Counted from the first letter of the stretch, positions 39,319 to 48,626 are shown. The stretch is 64,000 nt of DNA from Paenibacillus amylolyticus (GCF_003719335.1 NZ_RIAS01000001.1:62001-126000); one strand, 5' to 3'. Translations and numbers: made by a program. The notes: generated by a model from the sequence alone, not told the origin.

Positions 39319-40071
39319 TTACTTCCCTGAACAAGTGACACCAGCCGTTTCTGCACGACCTTGCTCAATCAGGCGATATGCCCGTTCAACTTCTTCTTCG
39401 GTTGGTGAAGGTACGCCATCCAGCGGATAAACTTTACCCAGCGCTTCCCATTTGTAAATCCCCATTTGATGATAAGGAAGAATTTCGAACTTCTCCACCC
39501 CATTCAGCGTGCCAATGAAACGCCCGAGATTCAATAAATCCTCTTCCTGATCATGAATACCAGGCACGTATACATGTCTGATCCACATTTTTCGACCATG
39601 ATCGGATAACCATCTTGCGGTCTTTAACGTACGTTCATTGGATTTCCCCGTCAGCTTGATGTGTTTCTCGTCATCAATATGCTTTAGATCGAGTAATACT
39701 AGGTCTGTATGATCAAGTAAGTCATGAATGCGATCCGGTTCATTGAACCCGTTGCTATCCAGTGTCGTATGAAGCCCCCAGCGACGTTTGACTTCCTTGA
39801 ATATTTCTGCGACAAAGTGAGCTTGCAGGGTAGGTTCTCCGCCAGATATGGTAAGTCCACCGCCAGAGCTACGGTAGTAGGACAGGTACGGCTGGATTTC
39901 AGCCAGTACCTCCTCCAGTGTCATCTCTTTCCCGCCATCCAATGCCCAAGTGTCAGGGTTGTGGCAGTACTGACATTTGAGCAGGCATCCTTGCATAAAA
40001 AGCACGAAGCGGATGCCTGGGCCGTCAACCGTCCCGAAAGTTTCGAGTGAATGAATATGTCCGTTCATCAT
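39319..40071 (-). CDS. pflA: Pyruvate formate-lyase activating enzyme
   Basis: This 250-residue radical SAM enzyme abstracts hydrogen from the PflB glycine to create the glycyl radical. The cluster motif CLLKCQYC gives Cys29, Cys33 and Cys36 (Cx3Cx2C). GTVDGPGIRFVLFMQGC and SGGGLTISGGEPTLQ are family signatures. It lies 86 bases downstream of pflB and is probably cotranscribed under the same Fnr-controlled promoter. Confidence 0.97.
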   Translation of the reverse strand: MMNGHIHSLETFGTVDGPGIRFVLFMQGCLLKCQYCHNPDTWALDGGKEMTLEEVLAEIQPYLSYYRSSGGGLTISGGEPTLQAHFVAEIFKEVKRRWGLHTTLDSNGFNEPDRIHDLLDHTDLVLLDLKHIDDEKHIKLTGKSNERTLKTARWLSDHGRKMWIRHVYVPGIHDQEEDLLNLGRFIGTLNGVEKFEILPYHQMGIYKWEALGKVYPLDGVPSPTEEEVERAYRLIEQGRAETAGVTCSGK

Positions 40072-40157
40072 GTTGCCTCTTCCTTTCTTTTCGCATCCGC
40101 TATGCGCCTGCTTTTATGTTGAATAAGAATACTTGACTGGAATACTGGAAAAGTGAC

Positions 40158-42416
40158 TTACATCGAACCGTGGAACGTACGGTTGATAACATCCAGCTGT
40201 TGCTCACGCGTCAGTTTAATGAAGTTAACTGCGTAACCCGACACCCGCACAGTCAATTGCGGATATTGTTCCGGGTGATCCATTGCATCAATCAGTTGCT
40301 GACGATCAAATACGTTTACGTTCAAGTGATGCGCATTTTGACCGAAGTATCCATCCATCATTGCGGTCAGATTGGATTTGCGTGTCGCATCTTCTTTCCC
40401 CAGTGCTTTTGGCACAATGGAGAAGGTGTTGGAAATACCGTCAAGGCTGTGTTCATAAGGCAGTTTCGCTACCGAGCCGAGCGATGCCAGTGCACCTTTT
40501 TTATCCCGACCATGCATTGGGTTTGCCCCTGGTGCAAATGGTTCGCCTGCTTTACGTCCATCAGGTGTTGTTCCTGTTTTCTTGCCGTACACCACATTGG
40601 AAGTGATGGTCAGTACAGATTGCGTTGGCATTGCGTTACGATAGGCTTTGTGCTTGCGAATCATACTCATGAAGCTTTCCACCAGTTCTACAGCAATGTT
40701 ATCTACACTGTCATCGTTGTTGCCGTAGCAAGGGAATTCACCTTCAATTTCAAAGTCAACAGCAATGCCTTGCTCGTTGCGGATCGGTTTAACTTTGGCA
40801 TATTTGATCGCACTGAGCGAGTCCGCTGCTACCGACAGTCCGGCGATGCCACAAGCCATCGTACGCAGAATGTCTCGGTCATGGAGTGCCATTTCGATAC
40901 GTTCGTAGCTGTACTTATCATGCATATAGTGGATCACGTTAAGAGTGTTCATGTACAGTTTAGCGAGCCACTCCATCATCGGTTTGAAGCGTTTCATGAC
41001 TTCATTGTAGTCCAGTACCTCACTTGTAATGGCAGGATATTCTGGACCAACCTGTGCTCCCGATTTTTCGTCACGTCCACCGTTGATTGCATACAGCAAT
41101 GCTTTCGCCAAGTTGGCACGTGCGCCGAAGAATTGCATTTGTTTACCGATCTTCATTGCGGATACACAGCAGGCAATACCGTAATCATCGCCATAGATTG
41201 GGCGCATCAGATCATCATTTTCATACTGGATGGAACTGGTTTCAATAGATACTTTACTGCAATAATCTTTGAAAGCTTCAGGCAGCTTCGTGGACCATAG
41301 GACGGTCAAGTTCGGCTCTGGAGCAGGTCCCAGGTTGTGCAGTGTGTGCAGGAAACGGAAGCTGTTTTTAGTTACGCGTGTTTCGCCGTTAACGGACATT
41401 CCGCCGATGGACTCCGTTACCCACGTTGGGTCACCACTGAACAATTCGTTGTAATCCGGCGTGCGCAGGAATTTGACAATCCGCAGTTTCATGACAAAGT
41501 GGTCAACTAATTCTTGTGCTTGTTCTTCTGTCAAGATACCTTCTTGCAGATCACGTTCAATGTAGATATCCAGGAAGGAAGATACACGTCCAAGGGACAT
41601 TGCAGCACCATTCTGTTCTTTAATCGCTGCGAGGTAACCGAAATACAGCCACTGGAATGCTTCTTTAGCCGTAGTTGCTGGTAATGAAATATCGAAGCCA
41701 TGCATCTCACCCAGTTGTTTCAGTTCTTGCAGTGCACGAATCTGTTCGGACAACTCTTCGCGCAAACGAATGACATCTTCATCAATCACGTCGACTTCCA
41801 GTGCATTGAGTTCACCTTTTTTGTTACGAATCAGGAAGTCTACCCCGTACAAAGCAACCCGGCGATAGTCACCGATGATCCGGCCACGGCCGTAAGCATC
41901 TGGCAAACCTGTGATAATACCGGCTTTACGTGCTGCACGCATCTCTGCTGTGTAAGCATCAAATACACCTTGGTTATGCGTTTTACGAATGTTTGTAAAT
42001 ATATCAATGACACCTTGAGGCATTTCAAAACCATATGCTTCACAAGCATCAATCATCATACGAATTCCGCCGAATGGCTGAATGGAACGTCTGAATGGAG
42101 CGTCTGTCTGAACTCCGACAATCTGCTCTTTCGACTGATCCAGATAACCCGGTTGGTGTGATGTAATGGTAGAAGGTGTGTTTACATCCACATCAAGCAC
42201 GCCGCCATTATCGCGTTCTTTTTTAGTCAGGTCCGATACGATATCCCACAATTCTTTGGTATTCTGGGTAGCGCCTGCGAGGAAAGCTTCATCCCCGTAA
42301 TATGGAGACAGATTGTGTACCAGAAAATTATTCACATCTACGGTCTTGGTCCAAGTTCCTTTAGTAAAGTTTCTCCAGCCTGTTTGTTGTTTGACATCTT
42401 TTTCGATCACCGACAT
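40158..42416 (-). CDS. pflB: Formate C-acetyltransferase (pyruvate formate-lyase)
   Basis: This 752-residue glycyl radical enzyme splits pyruvate with CoA into acetyl-CoA and formate under anoxic conditions. The adjacent catalytic Cys pair is in [15 protein letters not shown]. The radical glycine is in RVSGYAV at about 724-730. The ATG at 42416 has GGAGGG upstream; the frame opens 18 codons earlier without conserved sequence. Two Fnr boxes lie upstream. Confidence 0.98.
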   Translation of the reverse strand: MSVIEKDVKQQTGWRNFTKGTWTKTVDVNNFLVHNLSPYYGDEAFLAGATQNTKELWDIVSDLTKKERDNGGVLDVDVNTPSTITSHQPGYLDQSKEQIVGVQTDAPFRRSIQPFGGIRMMIDACEAYGFEMPQGVIDIFTNIRKTHNQGVFDAYTAEMRAARKAGIITGLPDAYGRGRIIGDYRRVALYGVDFLIRNKKGELNALEVDVIDEDVIRLREELSEQIRALQELKQLGEMHGFDISLPATTAKEAFQWLYFGYLAAIKEQNGAAMSLGRVSSFLDIYIERDLQEGILTEEQAQELVDHFVMKLRIVKFLRTPDYNELFSGDPTWVTESIGGMSVNGETRVTKNSFRFLHTLHNLGPAPEPNLTVLWSTKLPEAFKDYCSKVSIETSSIQYENDDLMRPIYGDDYGIACCVSAMKIGKQMQFFGARANLAKALLYAINGGRDEKSGAQVGPEYPAITSEVLDYNEVMKRFKPMMEWLAKLYMNTLNVIHYMHDKYSYERIEMALHDRDILRTMACGIAGLSVAADSLSAIKYAKVKPIRNEQGIAVDFEIEGEFPCYGNNDDSVDNIAVELVESFMSMIRKHKAYRNAMPTQSVLTITSNVVYGKKTGTTPDGRKAGEPFAPGANPMHGRDKKGALASLGSVAKLPYEHSLDGISNTFSIVPKALGKEDATRKSNLTAMMDGYFGQNAHHLNVNVFDRQQLIDAMDHPEQYPQLTVRVSGYAVNFIKLTREQQLDVINRTFHGSM

Positions 42417-42500
42417 CTTAATCCCTCCGCTTTTTTGGATTTCTGGACACATCACATTGTTGCAGTACACGTATCATCAGATGTCCAGATCCGCGATTGA

Positions 42501-42516
42501 TGTGAATTGTTTCACA
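42501..42516. promoter_or_regulatory. Downstream Fnr/Rex-like box near pflB
   Basis: TGTGAATTGTTTCACA is a perfect TGTGA-N6-TCACA palindrome. It lies about 85 bases before the pflB ATG and about 68 bases downstream of the predicted transcription start, so it may repress or tune rather than activate. Rex uses a similar core. Confidence 0.75.
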
Positions 42517-42583
42517 TGAGCCGGAACACTTTTTCTCTAGTTGGGAACCGGAACCGCGGAATGATTGTTTTCTTTACATTTTC

Positions 42584-42626
42584 AGTATACGTCGAGCTGG
42601 TTTCATCATCTGTGATTTTTGTCACA
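42584..42626 (-). promoter_or_regulatory. Fnr-dependent promoter of pflBA
   Basis: TGTGATTTTTGTCACA (42611-42626) is a perfect Fnr box. A minus-strand -10 element TATACT lies at 42589-42584. Starting transcription 7 bases after it puts the box centre at -41.5, the standard activating position. Confidence 0.8.
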
Positions 42627-42699
42627 AACTTTGGACGTTGTCTTATTGCACGATACGAGGGTTGTTCACCCTTGACCACTTCGCGGGCAGAACCACTTC

Positions 42700-42900
42700 A
42701 GATCGCTGTTATCCCCGGATTTTTTAGATCCACTTTTCCAAAGTGAAAATCCGGGGATAAGCGTATGCTTCCGATGTAGCTTTCTTTCAGAAAGCTTTCA
42801 AGCGAACGCTTCGCCTCTCCGTTTTTCTGCCCTCTCTGCTTCACCTACCTCTTTTCCACCTCCTTTCCTGTTTCTCTGCTTCCTTTTCCTTAACGATACG
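42700..42900. repeat. Dyad plus pyrimidine-rich intergenic element, possible dispersed repeat
   Basis: TTATCCCCGGATTTT (42709-42723) and its exact complement (42746-42760) form 15-bp arms around a smaller CACTTT/AAAGTG-type stem. About 70 strongly pyrimidine-rich bases follow on the plus strand (42815-42890). There is no T-run where a terminator would need one. The element occupies most of the gap between the pflB promoter and adhE. It resembles intergenic repeats of Paenibacillus, but I cannot see a second copy in this window. Confidence 0.5.
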
Positions 42901-42906
42901 GCAATC

Positions 42907-42932
42907 GGGGCTCCCCAATATGGGGAACCCCT
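42907..42932. other. GC-rich hairpin downstream of adhE
   Basis: GGGGCTCCCCAATATGGGGA followed by ACCCC can fold into a stem of CCCC/GGGG blocks with mismatches. It sits 50 bases past the adhE stop. No T-run follows on the minus strand, so it is at best a weak terminator. Confidence 0.45.
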
Positions 42933-42981
42933 GAATCACTTGCCACAACCTGAAATGGTTATTTATTATTTATGCTGTTTT

Positions 42982-45594
42982 TTATTCAAACTTCCCATAG
43001 AAAGCGTTGCGGTACACATCGGCCAGTTCAGTTACAAGCGGCAGTTTTGGATTCGCTGTTGTACATTGGTCTTCGAAGGCGCGATCTGCCAAGTAATCTA
43101 CACGCGATTCGAAGTCTTTCGCGTCAAATCCGATTTCCTGGAACGATTCTTCGATGCCCAGTTTTTTGTTCAGATCACGGATCGCTTTGATCAAGCTGTT
43201 CACGCCTTCTTCGGTTGTCCGTGCTGGCAATCCAAGAATGCGTGCGATTTCGGCGTACCGCTCATCTGCCACAAAGTGCGAATATTTCGGGAACGATGCA
43301 AATTTCGTCGGTTTTTTCGCATTGTAGCGAATGACGTGTGGCATCAGGATCGCATTGGTGCGTCCGTGTGCGGTGTGATATTGACCGCCCCATTTATGCG
43401 CCAAACTGTGGTTAATGCCCAGGAACGCGTTGGCAAACGCCATACCGGCAATCGTCGAAGCATTGTGCATTTTCTCGCGTGCCAGTTTGTCGCCCTGTAA
43501 TGCGGATTGCTCCAGATATTGGAACACCAGTTGGATCGCTTTGATTGCCAGACCGTCTGTGTAGTCATTGGCCATTACGGATACATATGCTTCAATGGCG
43601 TGAGTCAGTACGTCCATACCGGTATCGGCAACTGCGGTTCTTGGCAAACTGTATACAAACTCAGGGTCAACAATCGCTACGTCTGGTGTCAATTCATAGT
43701 CAGCCAGCGGATATTTGGTGTTGCCATGCTCTTTATCCGTAATTACCGCAAACGATGTGACTTCCGAACCTGTACCCGATGTTGTCGGGATGGCTACGAA
43801 TTTTGCTTTTGAACCGAGTCTTGGATATTTGTAAATCCGTTTACGAATATCCATGAATTTTTGTTTCAGGTTGTTAAAATCTGTATCTGGATATTCATAG
43901 AACAGCCACATCGCTTTGGCAGCATCCATTGGCGATCCACCGCCGAGTGCAATAATGCAGTCTGGCTGGAAGCGTTCCATCATCGCTGTACCACGGTCTA
44001 CTGTTGTTGTTGATGGATCTGGCTCAACTTCAGAGAAGACTTCAATGGCTACCGGTGTCTGACGTTGACGCAGGTAATGCTCTACTTTTTCTACATATCC
44101 GAGTTTGACCATCACGGCATCCGTAATGATTGCTACGCGAGTAATGTCCGGCATTTTGGCGAGATACTGTGTTGCCCCTTTTTCGAAGTAGACTTTGTTC
44201 GGCACTTTGAACCATTGCATATTCACGGTACGGCGAGCCACCCTTTTCACATTGATTAGGTTCACAGCAGTTACGTTAGAAGATGTTGAGTTACGTCCGT
44301 ACGATCCACAACCCAGTGTCAGTGATGGCATATTCGTATTGTAGATATCCCCGATCGCACCATGTGTGGAAGGTGAGTTTACGATAATCCGTCCCGTTTG
44401 CAGGCGATCCGCAAATTGGTTGATCACTTCTTCATTGTTCGAGTGGATAACGGAGGAGTGACCCATTCCGCCAAAAGCAACCACTTCTGCCGCACGCTCA
44501 ATACCATCTTTTGCGGATTTAACTTTGTAACATGCCAGCACCGGACTCAGTTTCTCGGCGGACAATGGGAATTTGGTGCCTACGCCTTCAATCTCGGCTA
44601 CCAAAATCTTAGTGCCTGCAGGTACTTCGATGCCGCACATTTTAGCAATGTTCACAGCGGACTGACCTACAATGGTTGGGTTAACTGCACATTTTTCTGC
44701 GTTGATTGCACCTGCTGTCAATTTGGCGGCTTCCTCTTTGTTCACAAAGTAACAGCCGTTCGTGATCATTTTCTTTTTCACTTGGTCGAAGATGGGTTCT
44801 TCAATGATGACCGCTTGTTCGGACGCACAGATCATCCCGTTATCGAAAGACTTCGACAGAATCAAATCCGTTACCGCCTGGTTGATATCTGCACTTTTCT
44901 CAATAAAGCAAGGCACGTTACCTGGTCCTACGCCCAGTGCCGGTTTACCACAGCTGTACGCTGCCCGCACCATCGCTGATCCGCCTGTCGCCAGGATGAG
45001 AGCAACATCATTGTGGTTCATTAATGCGTTGGTACGATCCATGGATGGATCATCAATCCATTGGATACAGTCAGCTGGAGCACCGTTTTTCACAGCGGCT
45101 TCAAGCAGAATTTTTGCGGCCTCGCGGCTACAGTTCTGTGCGGAAGGGTGGAAACCAAAGATGATCGGGTTACGTGTTTTGATGGCAATCAGTGCTTTAA
45201 ACATCGTTGTTGATGTCGGGTTGGTTACTGGAGTAATCCCCATGATGATACCAACGGGCTCCGCAATTTTCTGGAAGCTGTCGTACTCATTGTCTTCAAT
45301 AACGCCTACTGTTTTTTCGTATTTAATGCTGTTATAAACATACTCCGTTGCGAATATATTTTTAATAATTTTATCTTCATATACACCGCGTCCCGTTTCT
45401 TCCACGGCCATTTTGGCGAGCATCATATGTTTATCCAGTCCCGCAAGAGCCATAGCCTGCACAATCCGGTCAATTTGCTGCTGATCCATGGACATGAATG
45501 CTGCATGTGCTTTGTTTGCTTTGTCGATTAACGTTTGAATATACTGACCTGCTGTCGGTTCTTTTGTTGGGGCGACTTCATTCTTTACAGCCAT
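42982..45594 (-). CDS. adhE: Bifunctional acetaldehyde-CoA/alcohol dehydrogenase
   Basis: This 870-residue fusion has an N-terminal CoA-acylating aldehyde dehydrogenase (to about 440, catalytic Cys in FDNGMICASEQAV). Its C-terminal iron alcohol dehydrogenase (from about 450) has ALGGGSPMDAAKAMWL and metal-binding HSLAHKWGGQYHTAHG. It reduces acetyl-CoA to ethanol with two NADH and disposes of the acetyl-CoA made by PflB. The ATG at 45594 follows AGGAGG...GGGAG; the upstream open frame lacks support. The product forms spirosome filaments in other bacteria. Confidence 0.97.
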   Translation of the reverse strand: MAVKNEVAPTKEPTAGQYIQTLIDKANKAHAAFMSMDQQQIDRIVQAMALAGLDKHMMLAKMAVEETGRGVYEDKIIKNIFATEYVYNSIKYEKTVGVIEDNEYDSFQKIAEPVGIIMGITPVTNPTSTTMFKALIAIKTRNPIIFGFHPSAQNCSREAAKILLEAAVKNGAPADCIQWIDDPSMDRTNALMNHNDVALILATGGSAMVRAAYSCGKPALGVGPGNVPCFIEKSADINQAVTDLILSKSFDNGMICASEQAVIIEEPIFDQVKKKMITNGCYFVNKEEAAKLTAGAINAEKCAVNPTIVGQSAVNIAKMCGIEVPAGTKILVAEIEGVGTKFPLSAEKLSPVLACYKVKSAKDGIERAAEVVAFGGMGHSSVIHSNNEEVINQFADRLQTGRIIVNSPSTHGAIGDIYNTNMPSLTLGCGSYGRNSTSSNVTAVNLINVKRVARRTVNMQWFKVPNKVYFEKGATQYLAKMPDITRVAIITDAVMVKLGYVEKVEHYLRQRQTPVAIEVFSEVEPDPSTTTVDRGTAMMERFQPDCIIALGGGSPMDAAKAMWLFYEYPDTDFNNLKQKFMDIRKRIYKYPRLGSKAKFVAIPTTSGTGSEVTSFAVITDKEHGNTKYPLADYELTPDVAIVDPEFVYSLPRTAVADTGMDVLTHAIEAYVSVMANDYTDGLAIKAIQLVFQYLEQSALQGDKLAREKMHNASTIAGMAFANAFLGINHSLAHKWGGQYHTAHGRTNAILMPHVIRYNAKKPTKFASFPKYSHFVADERYAEIARILGLPARTTEEGVNSLIKAIRDLNKKLGIEESFQEIGFDAKDFESRVDYLADRAFEDQCTTANPKLPLVTELADVYRNAFYGKFE

Positions 45595-45675
45595 CTCCCT
45601 CATCCTCCTAAAGGTTCGTATTGGTTTGTCTCTCTTGTTTACATCCACATCGTATCATGGGGAAAAGATATATTA

Positions 45676-45691
45676 TGTGATTTTTTTCACA
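45676..45691 (-). promoter_or_regulatory. Fnr/Rex-like box upstream of adhE
   Basis: TGTGATTTTTTTCACA lies about 80 bases before the adhE ATG. A weak -10-like GATACG at 45656-45651 would put the box centre near -40. The core fits Fnr and, with its flanking A/T bases, also Rex. Confidence 0.72.
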
Positions 45692-45793
45692 AAGTATGAT
45701 GAATTTTAATTAAGTTTTTAACATCCCCTTTTAGATGAGAATTCCCTATCTATTTAAAATAGTAGATCAACAGCCTCATCCTTCCCCTGTAAA

Positions 45794-45809
45794 AGTGAAT
45801 TTAATCACA
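45794..45809 (+). promoter_or_regulatory. Fnr box upstream of fnr
   Basis: AGTGAATTTAATCACA differs from TGTGA-N6-TCACA at one base. It lies about 220 bases before the fnr ATG and suggests autoregulation. Confidence 0.55.
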
Positions 45810-45923
45810 ATGTTTGAAATTTCGCCATTTTTAAAGGCTTTCCATGCCCCTCAAACGGTAAGTTTAGGTATATACTGAACTTAAAAATTGAACCACCGCA
45901 ATTTGTACCGTACCTCCACACGG

Positions 45924-45995
45924 CCGAGATGACCAGATCAGGATGGCACAGTTTGCGGCGAACCTCGGGGGCAACATGCAGCTAGACTTGCCTGA
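45924..45995 (+). other. Structured fnr leader
   Basis: Within the leader, CCGAG (45924-45928) can pair with CTCGG (45964-45968). GGCAA (45970-45974) can pair with TTGCC (45988-45992), and TCAGG (45938-45942) with CCTGA (45991-45995). The last two compete for the same bases, so alternative folds are possible. No T-run terminator is present. Confidence 0.4.
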
Positions 45996-46022
45996 CCGGG
46001 GAGACAAAGGGGAGATCAACGT

Positions 46023-46739
46023 ATGGGAGAACTAACAAACGTACTGGAAAAACGAGGGAACACCAACTGTTTCTCGGAAGTGAATTTTAATCATCTGCTC
46101 GTAACGATGAAAGACCGCACCTACCCGGAAGGTACACATCTATACTGGGAAGGTGACGTCTCTGACAAACTTTATTATATGAAACGGGGACGTGCACAGA
46201 TCACAAAATCCACCGACGAGGGTAAGGAACTGATCATGTACATGTACCAGACGGGCGATATGATTGGTCAGGCTGATCCATTCTTTGGCTCCAGACACAG
46301 CTTCTCGGCGGAAGTTCTGGAGGATAGCGAGATTGGTGTGCTGGAACACAAAGACCTGGAGATGCTGATCTGTCAGCACTGTGATTTTGCGATTGATTTC
46401 ATGAAGTGGATGGGCATTCACCATCGTTTGACACAAACGAAATTCCGGGATTTGATGTTGTACGGTAAACCAGGGGCACTCTGTTCTACATTGATCAGGC
46501 TATCCAATTCGTATGGAGAAGCGCACGGAGATCATGTGATGATTCATAAAAAAATTACCCATACGGACCTATCCAATATGATTGGAGCTACCCGTGAAAG
46601 TGTAAACCGCATGCTCAGTGATCTTCGCAAAAAAGATGCCATCGAGTATGACAACGGTATGATTGTTATCAAAGACCTTAAAATGTTGCAGGGTATTTGC
46701 CACTGCGAATTGTGCCCAAGTGAAATCTGCCGCATTTGA
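46023..46739 (+). CDS. fnr: Crp/Fnr-family oxygen-responsive regulator Fnr
   Basis: This 238-residue protein has an N-terminal cyclic-nucleotide-like sensor domain (about 30-145) and a C-terminal winged helix with HTDLSNMIGATRESVNRMLSD. The end ICHCELCPSEICRI holds Cys226, 228, 231 and 236. B. subtilis Fnr binds its 4Fe-4S cluster through C-terminal Cys, so this is an Fnr rather than a catabolite regulator. GGGGAG precedes the ATG. It sits beside adhE and pflBA, whose promoters carry its boxes. Confidence 0.92.
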   Translation: MGELTNVLEKRGNTNCFSEVNFNHLLVTMKDRTYPEGTHLYWEGDVSDKLYYMKRGRAQITKSTDEGKELIMYMYQTGDMIGQADPFFGSRHSFSAEVLEDSEIGVLEHKDLEMLICQHCDFAIDFMKWMGIHHRLTQTKFRDLMLYGKPGALCSTLIRLSNSYGEAHGDHVMIHKKITHTDLSNMIGATRESVNRMLSDLRKKDAIEYDNGMIVIKDLKMLQGICHCELCPSEICRI

Positions 46740-46781
46740 CTTTGCCTGAACCGTCTTTTTAAAATATCATTCCACGTAAAA

Positions 46782-46812
46782 AAGCCCAATGTCGCTACAT
46801 CCCATTGGGCTT
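46782..46812. terminator. Bidirectional terminator after fnr
   Basis: AAGCCCAATG...CATTGGGCTT stem, with A-run before and TTCTTT after, between convergent genes. Confidence 0.88.
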
Positions 46813-46833
46813 TCTTTGCTTCCTTGTATCTTC

Positions 46834-47550
46834 TCAGGATGCGTTAACAAGTTCAAGCTTTACCGCATCCCGTGGATTTAATTTCATATCCAAACCGTTC
46901 TCCATTAACTCTTTGTCATTAACCTTGATGACCCAGCGCTGATTCATCCGAGGCATAACATTCTCAACGGAAACCACAAATTTGTTATTCTCTGACAGCC
47001 GCACAACTCCACTGGATTTTAATACGTCACGAACGGTACATTCCTGGACATAAATACCGGCATACTGCCGATTCAAATTTGGTTCAACACTGCCACCGCT
47101 CACCTTAAGCAGGGTTGTCTGATATGTGACACCTTCTCCCCCGCTGTCAGCTGCTTTGACGTATATTATGACTTCATCTTTAGCATGAAGCTCGGTATCC
47201 CACTTTTCTGGAGCAATATCCTTACCGTTCAACTTCACTGCCCAACTCAGAGATGAATCAAGAGAAACCTCTCCCACGGATTGTATTCGTTTGCCATCTG
47301 CCGTAAAATCAACCAACCCGCTGTTAAGCAACGCTTTTTTGAGCGTCAATCCCTCACTGAAATCTCGTTTGATGGACTTCGTTGCATCGGGTAAAAAGGT
47401 ACTGCCATCAATAGCAACAGTAATCGTATTGGCTGAATCTTTCTCTGAGACAACCGGCTGTTCGGAAGGCTGTGTCTCTCTGGTACACCCCGTCAAAATG
47501 ACGAGAATAAGCATGCATAGACCTATGTAACCGGGAATTTTCTTCATCAT
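46834..47550 (-). CDS. Lipoprotein with two DUF4430-like repeats
   Basis: This protein of about 238 residues has a lipobox LVILTGC near residue 21, then two similar domains of about 90 residues. Each contains a W-V/A-K-V/L-N-G/D-K core (SWAVKLNGKDIAPEKW and RWVIKVNDKELMENGLD) and ends in a D-x-V strand. The pattern resembles the beta-grasp DUF4430 domains of extracellular ligand-binding lipoproteins, but the ligand is unknown. The ATG at 47550 gives a proper lipoprotein signal; the open frame extends 40 codons upstream without one. Confidence 0.75.
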   Translation of the reverse strand: MMKKIPGYIGLCMLILVILTGCTRETQPSEQPVVSEKDSANTITVAIDGSTFLPDATKSIKRDFSEGLTLKKALLNSGLVDFTADGKRIQSVGEVSLDSSLSWAVKLNGKDIAPEKWDTELHAKDEVIIYVKAADSGGEGVTYQTTLLKVSGGSVEPNLNRQYAGIYVQECTVRDVLKSSGVVRLSENNKFVVSVENVMPRMNQRWVIKVNDKELMENGLDMKLNPRDAVKLELVNAS

Positions 47551-47685
47551 GTAGGTAACACCACCCTGCCTAAAATCATTCACCCTGTTGTCCATACCCT
47601 TTATTATGGCACATTCTTTGATAAAAAACAGTGTCAAAGCCGTTACTTTTGTCCTTCCCCTGTTAAGCACCTGCCGTCAAAAAAG

Positions 47686-47709
47686 GGAGAGTCTGCAAGC
47701 AGACCCTCC
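47686..47709 (-). terminator. Terminator after the 242-residue unknown gene
   Basis: GGAGGGTCTGC / GCAGACTCTCC stem with one mismatch is followed by CTTTTTTGA on the minus strand. Confidence 0.9.
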
Positions 47710-47743
47710 TAAACTGCATTGGCCATCCGTTTGACCAGACCAC

Positions 47744-48472
47744 TTATTGAACAAAAGCCTGCATGTAGGTACGACCTCCGTCGCCGTCCTTCACATAGGG
47801 ATTAAGGCCAAACGTCTGGCTATCTGATACAAAAACACCAGTAAGTAAACGACCTTCAAGTAATGCACCGTCTACCTGCACACAGCAGGATGGGGCATCT
47901 ACGTATTCCTGATACAAAGGAATATGACCATAGGGCTGATGTATTTTGAACACCTTGCCCTGCTCATGCAACGGGCGATCGGAGAAATACGTTGGCACAA
48001 TGTATTGTCCGATGACTTCCAGTTCATCTGCTGTATAGAAAGGCTCATCACCAAGCCAGGGTGCGAACATGCGGATTTTTTCATATTGTGACCAGACAAC
48101 GGCCTGAATAAGCATTTCAATCTGAACCAATTTCCCGTTTCCGGCCTTAAGACAAAGCCGGTCGTTGTAGGGTTTTTGTTTTGCATGAGATACACGATCG
48201 GGTAACCGCAGTTCACAACCGATACATTTCCAGCCACTAGGCGCTTGAATCCATTTTTGCAGCACCGCCGGAGGCGATTCTGAGCCAGCGCTGTTCATTA
48301 AATACGCATCTGCGAGGACAGGGTTTTCCCTACCCGAACGTGAATCAACCGAGCGTTTGAACAGTTCTGCCGTTTTCTGATAAATCAGATGAACCTGAAT
48401 GGATGCGCTCTCAAGTTCTGCAATATCTTGTTTGCCGTAGCGTATTTCACGGGATAAGCTTTCTTCTCTCAT
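47744..48472 (-). CDS. Unknown cytoplasmic protein
   Basis: This 242-residue protein has no signal peptide or membrane helix and a strong AAGGAGG ribosome binding site. Features are GWKCIGCELRLPDRVSHAKQK in the middle, with a CxxC pair that could bind a metal, and an aromatic-rich C-terminal half (FAPWLGDEPFYTADELEVIG). I do not recognise the family. It has its own terminator and is separated from its neighbours, so it is probably monocistronic. Confidence 0.7.
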   Translation of the reverse strand: MREESLSREIRYGKQDIAELESASIQVHLIYQKTAELFKRSVDSRSGRENPVLADAYLMNSAGSESPPAVLQKWIQAPSGWKCIGCELRLPDRVSHAKQKPYNDRLCLKAGNGKLVQIEMLIQAVVWSQYEKIRMFAPWLGDEPFYTADELEVIGQYIVPTYFSDRPLHEQGKVFKIHQPYGHIPLYQEYVDAPSCCVQVDGALLEGRLLTGVFVSDSQTFGLNPYVKDGDGGRTYMQAFVQ

Positions 48473-48594
48473 GACAAGTGGCCTCCTTCGCTCCGGCCGT
48501 CTGCGGCCATTTTCTATAGATTATACTACATCTGATGACAACATGTGCACCGGATAAGTGAAAAAGTCCCAGGTAAACTGTCACAGAAGACAAA

Positions 48595-48626
48595 AAACTC
48601 TTGATTTCACTGGAAATCAAGAGTTT
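48595..48626 (-). terminator. Terminator after the HxlR gene
   Basis: AAACTCTTGATTTC-CAGT-GAAATCAAGAGTTT is a perfect 14-bp stem followed by TTTG on the minus strand. Confidence 0.93.

Noticed and set aside
40170..41300. Long plus-strand open frame (376 codons) opposite pflB
   Set aside because: It is the antisense shadow of a conserved enzyme gene, has Cys/His/Phe-rich unlikely composition and no ribosome binding site.
42702..42842. Open minus-strand frame of about 46 codons in the pflB-adhE gap, with AAGGAGG-like sequence upstream
   Set aside because: The spacing to the GTG start is long and the frame runs through the exact dyad, so it is better explained as part of a repeat element.
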